Positions 26,898 to 35,289 of a stretch of 64,000 nucleotides of DNA are shown piece by piece. Made by a program: the position numbers and the translations under genes. The DNA comes from an uncultured Alphaproteobacteria bacterium. GTDB lineage: Bacteria > Pseudomonadota > Alphaproteobacteria > HIMB59 > GCA-002718135. Every line of letters begins with the position of its first letter. Positions within the stretch are counted from its first letter, which is position 1. The stretch covers positions 62,001 to 126,000 of the forward strand of contig CACNNQ010000004.1 in NCBI GenBank assembly GCA_902621855.1. Reading direction: 5' to 3'. The notes below the pieces were generated by a model that saw only the letters and a program-made list of their open reading frames with translations, ran no database searches and was not told the origin of the DNA.

Positions 26898-27680
26898 ATG
26901 ATGAAAGAAGAGTACAAAGAAAATGGCTTTTATTCTCCATTAGTTTTATTTAGTTTAGAACAGGCAAAAATTTATAGAAATTATTTAGAAGAAGTAGAAA
27001 ATAAAATAGGACCACTTCATTATTTTGCAAAAACCTATACTATGATGAGGTGGGTTTATGAAATTGCAACAAATAAGATTTTATTAGACTTTGTGGAAGA
27101 TTTAATTGGCGAAAATATTTTGCTGTATAATGCAACATTCATAATTAAAGAACCGATGACTCAAACTCATGTTAGTTGGCACCAGGACCTTACTTACTGG
27201 GGTTTTGATGATAATGAAAAACAAGTAAGTGCATGGATAGCGTTATCAAATGCTGATGAAACTAGTGGGTGTATGCAAATGATTCCTGGTTCACATAAGA
27301 AAGGTATTTTTGATCATAAATCTACTAATGATAAAAATAACGTTTTATCACGAGGACAAACAGTTAATAATGTTGATATAGATAAAGCTATTTTATGTCC
27401 TTTACAACCTGGAGAAGCTTCTTTTCATCATGGTTTAACACTACATGCTTCTAAGCCAAATAATAGTAAAGATAGAAGAATTGGATTGAATTTTCAATAT
27501 ATTACCCCTGATTTAAAGCAATTAAAAAGTAAAGACGATAGTGCTTTATGCGTTAGAGGAGAGGATAATTATAATTATTATAAAAAAGATGTAATTGCAA
27601 AAAAAAATTTTGATATAAAAGGGCATCAAAGACTTATTGAACGAACAGAACATTATGAAAAAACGATAAGAGAAGATTAA
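26898..27680 (+). CDS. Phytanoyl-CoA dioxygenase (PhyH) family protein
   Basis: An Fe(II)/2-oxoglutarate oxygenase, 260 residues, cytosolic. Iron ligands are His95 and Asp97 in WHQDLTYWG and His183 in LHASKPN; the Arg193/194 pair in DRRIGLNFQ should bind 2-oxoglutarate. CMQMIPGSHKKG and PGEASFHHGL are typical PhyH blocks. The substrate is not known; marine bacteria carry many paralogues. Two successive ATGs make the exact start uncertain by one codon. The aldo/keto reductase gene follows by 6 bases and probably acts in the same pathway. Confidence 0.9.
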   Translation: MMKEEYKENGFYSPLVLFSLEQAKIYRNYLEEVENKIGPLHYFAKTYTMMRWVYEIATNKILLDFVEDLIGENILLYNATFIIKEPMTQTHVSWHQDLTYWGFDDNEKQVSAWIALSNADETSGCMQMIPGSHKKGIFDHKSTNDKNNVLSRGQTVNNVDIDKAILCPLQPGEASFHHGLTLHASKPNNSKDRRIGLNFQYITPDLKQLKSKDDSALCVRGEDNYNYYKKDVIAKKNFDIKGHQRLIERTEHYEKTIRED

Positions 27681-27686
27681 TTTGTT

Positions 27687-28667
27687 ATGAACTACAGAGA
27701 ATTTAGTAATTTAGGATGGAAGGTTTCTGAAATAGGAATAGGTTGTTGGGCTATTGGTTCTGAATGGGGTGATGTATCAGTTGAAGATGCTAAAGAAGCA
27801 CTTTACTCTTCTATTAATAATGGAATTAATTTTTTTGATACTGCAGATGTTTATGGAGATGGCAGAAGTGAAAAAATTATTAGTGAGGTTTTAAAAAATT
27901 CTAATGAACAAATATATGTTGCTACAAAAGCTGGACGAAGATTGAACCCACATAATGCAGATGGATACAATCTAAAAAATATTGAAAGTTTTATTGATAG
28001 ATCTCTTAGCAATTTAGGGGTTGATATAATTGATTTAGTTCAATTGCATTGTCCACCTTCAGAGATATGTGGAAAGCCAGAAACATATGAAATGATGGAT
28101 GAAATTGTTAAAAAAGGCAAAATAAAATATTATGGAGTAAGTGTAGAAAAAGTATCTGAGGCTTTAGATGCGATAAAACATCCTAATGTAAAGAGCATAC
28201 AAATTATTTTTAATATATTTCGTCAAAAACCTAGTGAAATTTTTTTTCATGAAGCTAAAAAAAATAACGTAGCTATAATTGCTAGAGTGCCATTAGCTAG
28301 CGGATTACTTACTGGTAAAATGAATCATAATTCTTCATTTCCCAAAAACGATCATAGAAATTATAATATAAATGGAGATGCGTTTGATGTTGGAGAGACA
28401 TTTTCTGGTGTTAATTTCTCTAAAGGACTAGAAGCTGTTGAAGAACTAAAAAAAATAATACCCAATGGTTTTTCATTAACTGATTTAGCTTTAAAATGGA
28501 TATTGTCTCATCCTGAAGTAACTGTGGTTATTCCAGGCGCTAAAAATAAACTTCAAGTGGAATTAAATGTTAAGGCATCTGAGCTAAGCGATATTAGTTC
28601 TATAAAAGAAAGTATTAAAGAAATTTATAGCAAATATTTTAAAAAAGATATTCATTCTAATTGGTAA
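27687..28667 (+). CDS. Aldo/keto reductase
   Basis: An NADPH-dependent TIM-barrel reductase. The catalytic tetrad is visible: Asp51 and Tyr56 in FFDTADVYGDG, Lys81 in VATKAG and His121 in VQLHCPP. The C-terminal LKWILSHPEVTVVIPGAKN is the standard cofactor-binding end. At 326 residues it is full length. It is coupled to the PhyH gene, suggesting that an oxygenase product is further reduced or oxidised; the actual substrate cannot be inferred. Confidence 0.92.
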   Translation: MNYREFSNLGWKVSEIGIGCWAIGSEWGDVSVEDAKEALYSSINNGINFFDTADVYGDGRSEKIISEVLKNSNEQIYVATKAGRRLNPHNADGYNLKNIESFIDRSLSNLGVDIIDLVQLHCPPSEICGKPETYEMMDEIVKKGKIKYYGVSVEKVSEALDAIKHPNVKSIQIIFNIFRQKPSEIFFHEAKKNNVAIIARVPLASGLLTGKMNHNSSFPKNDHRNYNINGDAFDVGETFSGVNFSKGLEAVEELKKIIPNGFSLTDLALKWILSHPEVTVVIPGAKNKLQVELNVKASELSDISSIKESIKEIYSKYFKKDIHSNW

Positions 28668-28717
28668 ATATTTTACAATTAAAGAATCTTCATTATGAAA
28701 GATTTTAGGAGATTAAT

Positions 28718-29134
28718 ATGATAGAAAACTTTAATGGTATTTTTAATTTAATTTTAAATATTTTAATTTTACTTCTTTTTGCTGTTTATACTTTTAGAAT
28801 TTTATTTGCACCCGCAGGTATTGCAAAAGAATTTAATGTAGATAAAAGTGGTATTTTTATAATTAGATATTTAGGATGCTTTGCTCTCAGTGCTTTATTA
28901 TTAGGGTTATGGATTTTATTTCGTCCTATGGGGCCAACTGGAACATGGCCATATTATAATTTTATATTTTTAACTGCGATGTTTAATTTAATTTATGATT
29001 TATTTTATTATTTTAAAATAATTGATAAAGATATTGGCGCAAAGAATTCTCTTTTAGATTTAGTTGTTTCTGCTTTTTTAACTGCAGGTTCTGCAATTTT
29101 GATCTTAAACTTATCTGATAAATTATATTTATAA
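28718..29134 (+). CDS. Hypothetical membrane protein, four helices
   Basis: A 138-residue inner-membrane protein with four hydrophobic segments near residues 8-30, 47-67, 77-97 and 112-133. A conserved-looking RPMGPTGTWPYY loop lies between helices two and three. An AGGAG-like ribosome-binding site (TTAGGAGATTA) precedes the ATG. I cannot assign a family. It ends just before a strong shared terminator. Confidence 0.65.
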   Translation: MIENFNGIFNLILNILILLLFAVYTFRILFAPAGIAKEFNVDKSGIFIIRYLGCFALSALLLGLWILFRPMGPTGTWPYYNFIFLTAMFNLIYDLFYYFKIIDKDIGAKNSLLDLVVSAFLTAGSAILILNLSDKLYL

Positions 29135-29137
29135 AAA

Positions 29138-29158
29138 AACGGGTCTAAAAGACCCGTT
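29138..29158. terminator. Bidirectional rho-independent terminator
   Basis: A 9-bp stem (AACGGGTCT with AGACCCGTT) closes on a 3-nt AAA loop and is preceded by a run of A, which is a T-tract on the minus strand. It separates the convergent membrane-protein and cupin genes and so serves both, most strongly the minus-strand operon. Confidence 0.85.
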
Positions 29159-29164
29159 ATACAA

Positions 29165-29530
29165 CTAAGATTTTTTCCAAGGTCCAAAATCTTTTTGGTC
29201 ACTTGTAAATTCATATGAAACAAATTCATCATCACCGACTATCCACCCATCGTGTCCCGGTGCTAAATAGTATGCATCACCTGCTTTAAAATTATCTTCT
29301 GTTCCATCGTCATGTTTAACTTTCATTTCACCTTTTATAACAACTCCCACATGACCTGCTTGACAACTTTCAGTACCAACAATAGGTTTAATACATGAAC
29401 TCCAGCTCCAACCTGGTTGTAATATAGTTTTGCTCATTGTAACATTGCCAAGCTTAACAGTTGCTGAATGTGCTTTTTCAGGTCTTTTAATTTCTCCTTC
29501 TTCAAAAGAAACTTTCATTACATTAGACAT
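29165..29530 (-). CDS. Cupin domain-containing protein
   Basis: A 121-residue single-domain cupin. The two conserved motifs are seen: PGWSWSSCIKPIVGTESCQAGHVG (motif 1, with divergent metal ligands) and AGDAYYLAPGHDGWIVGDDE (motif 2 with a His). It may bind a metal and a small molecule; catalysis is not assured. It is the last gene of a three-gene minus-strand set with a 94-residue barrel protein and a YjbQ homologue. Confidence 0.8.
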   Translation of the reverse strand: MSNVMKVSFEEGEIKRPEKAHSATVKLGNVTMSKTILQPGWSWSSCIKPIVGTESCQAGHVGVVIKGEMKVKHDDGTEDNFKAGDAYYLAPGHDGWIVGDDEFVSYEFTSDQKDFGPWKKS

Positions 29531-29547
29531 TTTTTTTCTCCAAATAT

Positions 29548-29832
29548 TTAATTTTTATGATTTAATGTAACTTCACCAGTTTTTGTATCAACTACATCAA
29601 AAGTATCTTTGTTATTGCTCATCCTTTTAGATCTTGCAGCTGATGCTCGTTCCATTGCATCATTATCAGCATAAAGAGATACTGCCATCACAGTTGTATC
29701 GCTTGCACGTATTTGTAATAATTGTTCAGCCTCTGGAAATTCACTAGGTGCTTTTTCCGAATAATCTCTAATTGACTCATCAGCATCTTCCTTGTTTTTA
29801 AAATTAATTGTTGTTATTCTTGCTACAGACAT
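29548..29832 (-). CDS. Small dimeric alpha/beta barrel-like protein
   Basis: A 94-residue soluble protein. The pattern of an N-terminal strand (ARITTINFKN), helix, strand (EQLLQIRASDTTVMAVSLYAD) and a second helix rich in Ala/Arg (DAMERASAARSKRM) resembles the antibiotic-biosynthesis monooxygenase/GYD type of ferredoxin-like fold. No catalytic residues can be named. A GGAGG-like ribosome-binding site lies just upstream. It sits between the cupin and YjbQ genes. Confidence 0.6.
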   Translation of the reverse strand: MSVARITTINFKNKEDADESIRDYSEKAPSEFPEAEQLLQIRASDTTVMAVSLYADNDAMERASAARSKRMSNNKDTFDVVDTKTGEVTLNHKN

Positions 29833-29868
29833 TTTTCCTCCATAATATAAAATAATAATTTTATACTA

Positions 29869-30288
29869 TTAATTTCCCATAAAACTTAAAGATATTTCTC
29901 TTTTATGAGAATAATATCTATGTTCAAAAAGATAAATACCTTGCCAAGTGCCGAGAATTAGTTGTTTATTTTTAATAGGAATGGTTAAAGATGTTTGAGT
30001 TAACATATATTTTATATGAGCTGCCATATCATCGTTACCTTCATATCCATGTGAGTATAAAGTTGAGTCTTCAGGTACTAATTTAAGAAAAAATTTATTT
30101 ATATCATCAAGAACATCAGGACTTGCATTTTCCATAATTGTTAATGATGCAGAAGTGTGTTTAATAAATAAATTTAATTGACCTTGATTAAAACTATTTT
30201 TAGAAACCCAGTTCCTAATCTTTGATGTAATTTCATACATTCCCTTACCTTCTGTCGGAAAAATTAAATCTTCAATAAGATTTATCAT
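29869..30288 (-). CDS. YjbQ/UPF0047 family protein
   Basis: A 139-residue protein of the secondary thiamine-phosphate synthase enzyme family (E. coli YjbQ). Diagnostic blocks are IKHTSASLTIMENASPDV with its conserved His near residue 43, the EGNDDMAAHIKYMLTQTSLTIPI block with the His near 91, and LGTWQGIYLFEHR near 112. These His/Glu residues form a metal site in the known trimeric structures. The in vivo role is unclear. Confidence 0.92.
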   Translation of the reverse strand: MINLIEDLIFPTEGKGMYEITSKIRNWVSKNSFNQGQLNLFIKHTSASLTIMENASPDVLDDINKFFLKLVPEDSTLYSHGYEGNDDMAAHIKYMLTQTSLTIPIKNKQLILGTWQGIYLFEHRYYSHKREISLSFMGN

Positions 30289-30300
30289 TATTTATATTTA

Positions 30301-30390
30301 CTATACTAGAAAGGTAAGTCCATATGAAGATGTGGCACCTATAAGGAGTATTATTATAAAAAATAATGAAATAAAAAAAAGAACTATCAT
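30301..30390 (-). CDS. Possible micro-ORF, 29-residue membrane peptide
   Basis: On the minus strand an ATG frame (extendable to a GTG at 30405) encodes a continuous Ile/Leu/Phe transmembrane stretch followed by a short Gly/Ser/Tyr tail. It lies just upstream of the YjbQ gene and has the same direction. No clear ribosome-binding site is seen, so this is tentative. The rest of this 198-base gap holds nothing else I recognise apart from the GGAG before the next gene. Confidence 0.3.
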   Translation of the reverse strand: MIVLFFISLFFIIILLIGATSSYGLTFLV

Positions 30391-30486
30391 CTTAATCAGT
30401 GCCACTAATAGTTTTTATTTGTAAATATTGTTGCAATATGGATATAATTAAGGAAAAATTGAGATAATTATTTATTTGGAGCCATT

Positions 30487-31848
30487 TTGATTAAATTAAC
30501 AATAATTGGGGCTGGTAGCGCTGTATTTACTAAAAATATTGTTGTTGATTTATTGCATATATCTTCGTTTAAAAAAATGCACATTTCTTTAATGGATATT
30601 GATGAAGACAGACTTAAATTAGCAAAAGAATTGATAGATAGCGTAGCTATTAAACTTAATGCTAAACCAAAAATTTCATTACATACTAATAGAAAAGATG
30701 CTTTGCGCAGTTCTGATTTTGTTCAAACAACCATACAAGTCGGTGGTTATAAACCTTCCACTGTAATAGATTTTGATATTCCAACAAAGTATGGAATAAA
30801 ACAAACTATTGGTGACACAATTGGCATAGGTGGTATTATGAGAGGATTAAGAACAATTCCTATTTTGCTTGATATATCTAAAGATATCATGGAAGTTTGC
30901 CCTAATGCTATTTGGCTTCAATACGTAAATCCAATGTGCTCTAATATGATTGCAATTAAGAATAAATTTCCAGAAATAAAATCCATAGGTTTGTGCCATT
31001 CTGTTCAAGGAACTGCAGAAATGTTAGCTGAAGATTTGAATGAAGATATTTCTAATATTGATTTTACTTGCGCTGGTATTAACCATATGGCATTTTTTTT
31101 AAAATTTGAAAAAAAGCAAAAAAATTCGAATATAGATCTTTACCCTAAATTAAAAATATTAGCAGAAGAAATAGTCAAGGATAAAAAAATTTCATCTCGT
31201 AGTGAAAATATTTATTATGAATCAAATAAAATTCTTCATGAAAAAGTGAGATATGAAATTTTAAGAAAATTTGGTTATTTCGTAACTGAGTCTAGTGAGC
31301 ATTTTGTAGAATATGTTCCTTGGTTTATTAAAAATAATAGGGATGATATAATTAACAAATATAAAATCCCAATAAATGAATATATAGATAGGTGTAAGCA
31401 ACATATAAAAAATTGGAAAGAAATAGAAAAAAATATTTCAACTTTAAATAATGAGCCCTTAAAATTAAGTAATGAATATGCTTCATATATAATGGATGCA
31501 GTAACAAATAATAAAACTATTACAATTAATGCAAATGTTATGAATAATAATTTAATTAATAATCTACCAAGCAATTGTTGCGTTGAAGTTCCATGCCTGA
31601 TTAATTCTAATGGATTTCACCCTCAACAAGTAGGCAGTTTACCTGAACAATTATTAGCTTTAATGCGTACAAATATTAATGTTCAAATTTTAACTGCCAA
31701 AGCTGCAACTACAAAAAAAAGAGAACATATCTATCACGCAGCAATGATGGATCCTTTAACTTCTTCTATTCTTTCTATTGATGAAATATACTCCATGACT
31801 GATGAATTAATTGACGCTCACAAAAACTATCTACCAAAATATAATTAA
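30487..31848 (+). CDS. GH4 family alpha-glucosidase/galactosidase (MelA-like)
   Basis: An NAD- and Mn-dependent glycoside hydrolase of family 4, cytosolic, 453 residues. The N-terminal Rossmann motif GAGSAVFTKNI is at residues 7-17; the QVGGY segment near 88, the YVNPMCSN loop near 145, GLCHSVQGT near 173 (metal-ligand Cys/His) and GINHMAFF near 198 are GH4 hallmarks. The start is TTG with a GGAG ribosome-binding site 5 bases upstream. It probably releases hexose from imported or internal glycosides, or acts on galacturonides as some members do. It is convergent with the 870-residue protein, overlapping by 4 bases. Confidence 0.9.
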   Translation: MIKLTIIGAGSAVFTKNIVVDLLHISSFKKMHISLMDIDEDRLKLAKELIDSVAIKLNAKPKISLHTNRKDALRSSDFVQTTIQVGGYKPSTVIDFDIPTKYGIKQTIGDTIGIGGIMRGLRTIPILLDISKDIMEVCPNAIWLQYVNPMCSNMIAIKNKFPEIKSIGLCHSVQGTAEMLAEDLNEDISNIDFTCAGINHMAFFLKFEKKQKNSNIDLYPKLKILAEEIVKDKKISSRSENIYYESNKILHEKVRYEILRKFGYFVTESSEHFVEYVPWFIKNNRDDIINKYKIPINEYIDRCKQHIKNWKEIEKNISTLNNEPLKLSNEYASYIMDAVTNNKTITINANVMNNNLINNLPSNCCVEVPCLINSNGFHPQQVGSLPEQLLALMRTNINVQILTAKAATTKKREHIYHAAMMDPLTSSILSIDEIYSMTDELIDAHKNYLPKYN

Positions 31849-34457
31849 TTATTAAATACAGATAACTCATCCCTAATTAATTTACTCAATAAACTATATC
31901 CTAAAACATTCATATGTAAGGGATCTTCTCCATAAAATTTTTCATAACCAGTTTCTAACATGGGTGAACACAGATCTATATATTTCCATTGACCTAAATG
32001 ATTAATAGCTTTTTTAATTTTATCATTAGCCTCTAATATAATTTCTAAATAATCTTTTCTAAAAATACTTGGTTTGATTGAAACAAAAAAACATCTTGTG
32101 TGTGGTATTTTTTCAGTTACTTCTGAAGTAAATAACATGAATTCAGTTAATAATTCATCTGCAGTAGTTCCACTTCCAATATCATTATCGCCTGCATAAA
32201 ATATCATTGTATCTGGATTGAAAGGGACAACTATCCTATTGAAGTATGTTCTACATGAAACTAAAGTTGATCCTCCAAATCCTAAATTTGATAAATTACT
32301 TATGGATAAATCCTGATTAGCATTGTTCCAATCTTTAAATGTTGAACTTCCGAATAAAATAGTTTTCTTATTTTCTAATTCTTTATTATGAAGATTTATT
32401 TCTAATTCCCTAACATCAGCTTCATACTCTTCTTCAATAGGACTAACTAAATTTATATTTGTTTCAACATTTTCTATTTTTTGATTATCGTTATAAATAT
32501 TGTTTGATAAGTCTATTGCTTCTTCAACATAACTTCTAAATTTTTTTCTATAATCAGTTAAAAATTTTTCTAATTCTTTTTTATTTTTTATATCTTTTAC
32601 ATAATCTTTTATTTTAATTGGTTTTTTAATTACTGCACAATAAATTGCATTAGAGATAGAGTAATCAAAATTTGCAAGAGCAATTGGCACAAGTAAAGGC
32701 TCAGGCTCCAATTCACTTGCTATCAAAAATGCTCCTGGTTTAAATGGTCCAGGTGAATTTATTGTAATATTATCATCTGTTTCGCTTGTTCCTTCTGGAG
32801 CTATGACTAAAGGTCTTTTTTGATCAAATATATTTTGTGTTTCCACAAATAATTTTTCTTTTCTTTTTTTCTTTTCCTTATCGGTTTCTTCAAGTCTATC
32901 AGACTCAGGCGTATGAACAAAAATATAATCTAAATTTTCATAGTAATTATATCTCCAAAATTCTGTATTTCTGCTATATCTAGCTATTCTTTGACCTCCG
33001 TCTCCATATTTTGGAAATAAAATTTTTGCACTTATGAAATGGCTATCTATACTAAATGAATGTCCATTGGCTAGAGTGTTTTCATCTATACTAGCAAGGT
33101 GGTTATAAAAAAATATATTTGTTGGTTCATCAGGTAAATTTTCCATTCCTTTAATAACATATGGTACTTGATCAAAAGCTTTTATAAAATCTGCATTTGT
33201 AAGTTTTTGAAGAGTTTCTTTATTAAATTCATTTTGTGAAGTTGCTACTCTATTATAAATCTTTGTTAGTTGATTAAAAAATCTGTTTTTTCTTTCTAAT
33301 CCTGACATTGCATCAATCATTAGGCTCGCTATAGATTTTTCATTTTCATTACCAGTTACAACAACCTCATAAATAATATCAAATGCCAGTGAGTGAGTTA
33401 GATGATTTTTTAAAAGATGAGGTATATTATATAATTTAGAATTAACAGGTATTCTTGAAGAATTATCACTTAAAAGATAATTAAATAATTCAGCTTCATC
33501 TTTTGCAGGGTAAGTGGTTAAACCAGAAGATGATTGAATATATTTTCCTAACTGCCATAATTCTCTTTTTAAAAACTTTAATGCTAGATCTGGATCTTTA
33601 CTTATTAAATTGTCAATAAATTCATTAGAAAATTTAATTATTGTTGTATCCCTTGTAGCTTTTATTGTGTACGGAGAATTTGTTTCGTGAATTCCTGAAG
33701 ATAATGACAATGCAACACCCGATCTTGCAATTGTTCTAGTATTCTTTTCAATTTTTTTGTCTTTAATACTAGTAAATGTTGCGTCAACTTTACCTTTAAG
33801 TAGTATATTTATTCCATCTGATAATTGACCTTCTGCAGTTATATATTCATTTGCTGAAAAAAGTTTTATGCTACTATAATCTAATAATTTTTTTAAATCT
33901 TCTTCATTTAAAAAAGCAAGAAAAGCTGTATCTTTTATTCTTTTAGTATTAACTATTTCTCCACCAGTTTTAACTCCAGTAGAAAGTGTTATTTTTTCTT
34001 CTTTATAACAATCTTCTAAATTTCTAGAAGACCAGATTAATTTCATTGATTGTAAAACAAGATATGAATAAAAAAAACTAGCATAAGAGGGGTCAATACT
34101 TTCCAGATCTTTTAATTTATTTATATCTATTTCGATATATTCTGAATTTGCTTTCACGTATATATCAGCCATGTATCGACTTGGCGGATTTAATCCTGAT
34201 ACTCCAAGAGGAATTCCAGATCCTTTTAAAGTTGCTAATTTATATAGTTGGTTATTATGATCTTTAGTAAATTCTGCTTCACCTTTTACTAATATAAATA
34301 GTTTATTTGCTATACCGTGTTGTTCAGCAATTAATTTTTCTTCAAAAGTATTATGTAAAATTGAGGCATCATTTATTATTTTTTCTGTTCTAGAGTTAGG
34401 GGTATTTGTAAATCCATTATCAATTAACATTAATGAAATATGCTCAGAAATATTCAT
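31845..34457 (-). CDS. Multidomain protein: two cNMP-binding domains, PlsC acyltransferase, SGNH hydrolase
   Basis: An 870-residue protein without a signal peptide. Residues about 30-125 and 190-290 look like two cyclic-nucleotide-binding (CRP/Popeye-like) beta-barrels; a helical linker covers 320-430. A PlsC-type glycerolipid acyltransferase domain follows, with the HxxxxD motif at His453-Asp458 (NHLASIDE) and APEGTSE near 553. The C-terminal 175 residues form an SGNH/GDSL hydrolase: GSST with Ser705, GFGGS at 726-730, GDND at 756-759 and DPLH with Asp845/His848. It thus joins a sensor, an acyl-transfer and an acyl-hydrolysis module in one chain, suggesting regulated lipid remodelling. This combination is unfamiliar to me. 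Confidence 0.85.
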   Translation of the reverse strand: MNISEHISLMLIDNGFTNTPNSRTEKIINDASILHNTFEEKLIAEQHGIANKLFILVKGEAEFTKDHNNQLYKLATLKGSGIPLGVSGLNPPSRYMADIYVKANSEYIEIDINKLKDLESIDPSYASFFYSYLVLQSMKLIWSSRNLEDCYKEEKITLSTGVKTGGEIVNTKRIKDTAFLAFLNEEDLKKLLDYSSIKLFSANEYITAEGQLSDGINILLKGKVDATFTSIKDKKIEKNTRTIARSGVALSLSSGIHETNSPYTIKATRDTTIIKFSNEFIDNLISKDPDLALKFLKRELWQLGKYIQSSSGLTTYPAKDEAELFNYLLSDNSSRIPVNSKLYNIPHLLKNHLTHSLAFDIIYEVVVTGNENEKSIASLMIDAMSGLERKNRFFNQLTKIYNRVATSQNEFNKETLQKLTNADFIKAFDQVPYVIKGMENLPDEPTNIFFYNHLASIDENTLANGHSFSIDSHFISAKILFPKYGDGGQRIARYSRNTEFWRYNYYENLDYIFVHTPESDRLEETDKEKKKRKEKLFVETQNIFDQKRPLVIAPEGTSETDDNITINSPGPFKPGAFLIASELEPEPLLVPIALANFDYSISNAIYCAVIKKPIKIKDYVKDIKNKKELEKFLTDYRKKFRSYVEEAIDLSNNIYNDNQKIENVETNINLVSPIEEEYEADVRELEINLHNKELENKKTILFGSSTFKDWNNANQDLSISNLSNLGFGGSTLVSCRTYFNRIVVPFNPDTMIFYAGDNDIGSGTTADELLTEFMLFTSEVTEKIPHTRCFFVSIKPSIFRKDYLEIILEANDKIKKAINHLGQWKYIDLCSPMLETGYEKFYGEDPLHMNVLGYSLLSKLIRDELSVFNN

Positions 34458-34501
34458 AAAATGTTAATTTAAATAAATATATGGTAAATTAAAGTAAAAA
34501 T

Positions 34502-35206
34502 TTATCTTCTAATAAAAGATTTAAAAATATTAACAAAAGATAACAATATTATTTTGAGTCTAAAAATACTAATTATTGATTGAGCAAGATATGTAAGAGC
34601 AGCAGCTCTTAAAACAGATTTACACTGATATAAATTTTGCTTTGGAACATATTTTTGCAAAATGGGTAATGCTTTTTTAAATGAAGCATCAAATTCAACA
34701 GGTAAAGTAATTAAATGAATTAAAACATTTGTAGACAAACATCCCATAATTATCATCGCAGCAATAAGAGTGATAAGTGGACTTTTTGTGAGGGCAAATA
34801 TTGATGGAAGCCCTATAATCAGTAAAAATGATCCAATTCTCTGAAATATCATTGTTTTTTCTATTAATGATTGTCTAAGAATAAGTGGCTTGTATTTTTC
34901 CCTATCTTGAATTGCATGTCCAATTTCATGAGCAACAACCGCAATGCTAGTTATACTTTTTTTATCAAGTTTATCTGTTGCGATATTTATTTTTTTTTCT
35001 TTAGGATTGTAATGATCTAATTGCTGAATAGAATTAATAGATACATTAGTAATTTTTTCTTCTTGAAGTATTTTTTTTCCTAGTTGTCTCCCAGTGAAGG
35101 GCATATCAGGTAAAACTCTATTATACTTATTTAAAATATAATTTACCCATAAACTGGGAAGAAATAGAACAATAAATGGTAAAAAATAGTAAAATAATTT
35201 AATCAC
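34502..35206 (-). CDS. Membrane zinc metallopeptidase (YugP/Zn_peptidase_2 family)
   Basis: A 234-residue inner-membrane protease. The first helix covers residues 5-25; the zinc motif HEIGH is at 93-97 (VVAHEIGHAIQ) and follows the conserved TGRQLGKKIL and DHYNPKEKKINIA segments. Two to three further helices cover 125-165 and the C-terminus, with LPVEFDASFKKALPIL, a late family block carrying the third ligand Glu, between them. Physiological substrates are unknown. It lies 44 bases upstream of the acyltransferase fusion gene on the same strand. Confidence 0.9.
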   Translation of the reverse strand: MIKLFYYFLPFIVLFLPSLWVNYILNKYNRVLPDMPFTGRQLGKKILQEEKITNVSINSIQQLDHYNPKEKKINIATDKLDKKSITSIAVVAHEIGHAIQDREKYKPLILRQSLIEKTMIFQRIGSFLLIIGLPSIFALTKSPLITLIAAMIIMGCLSTNVLIHLITLPVEFDASFKKALPILQKYVPKQNLYQCKSVLRAAALTYLAQSIISIFRLKIILLSFVNIFKSFIRR

Positions 35207-35289
35207 AATAAAAAAATAGTAATAATATTATTAAAAATCAATTTTATTTAAACTGGTAATATTAACAATAATTAATTATTGTTAAAAAA

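Noticed and set aside
31275-31574. 99-residue minus-strand hydrophobic frame
   Set aside because: It is antisense to the GH4 glycosidase, whose motifs span this part of the gene; AT-rich antisense frames look hydrophobic.
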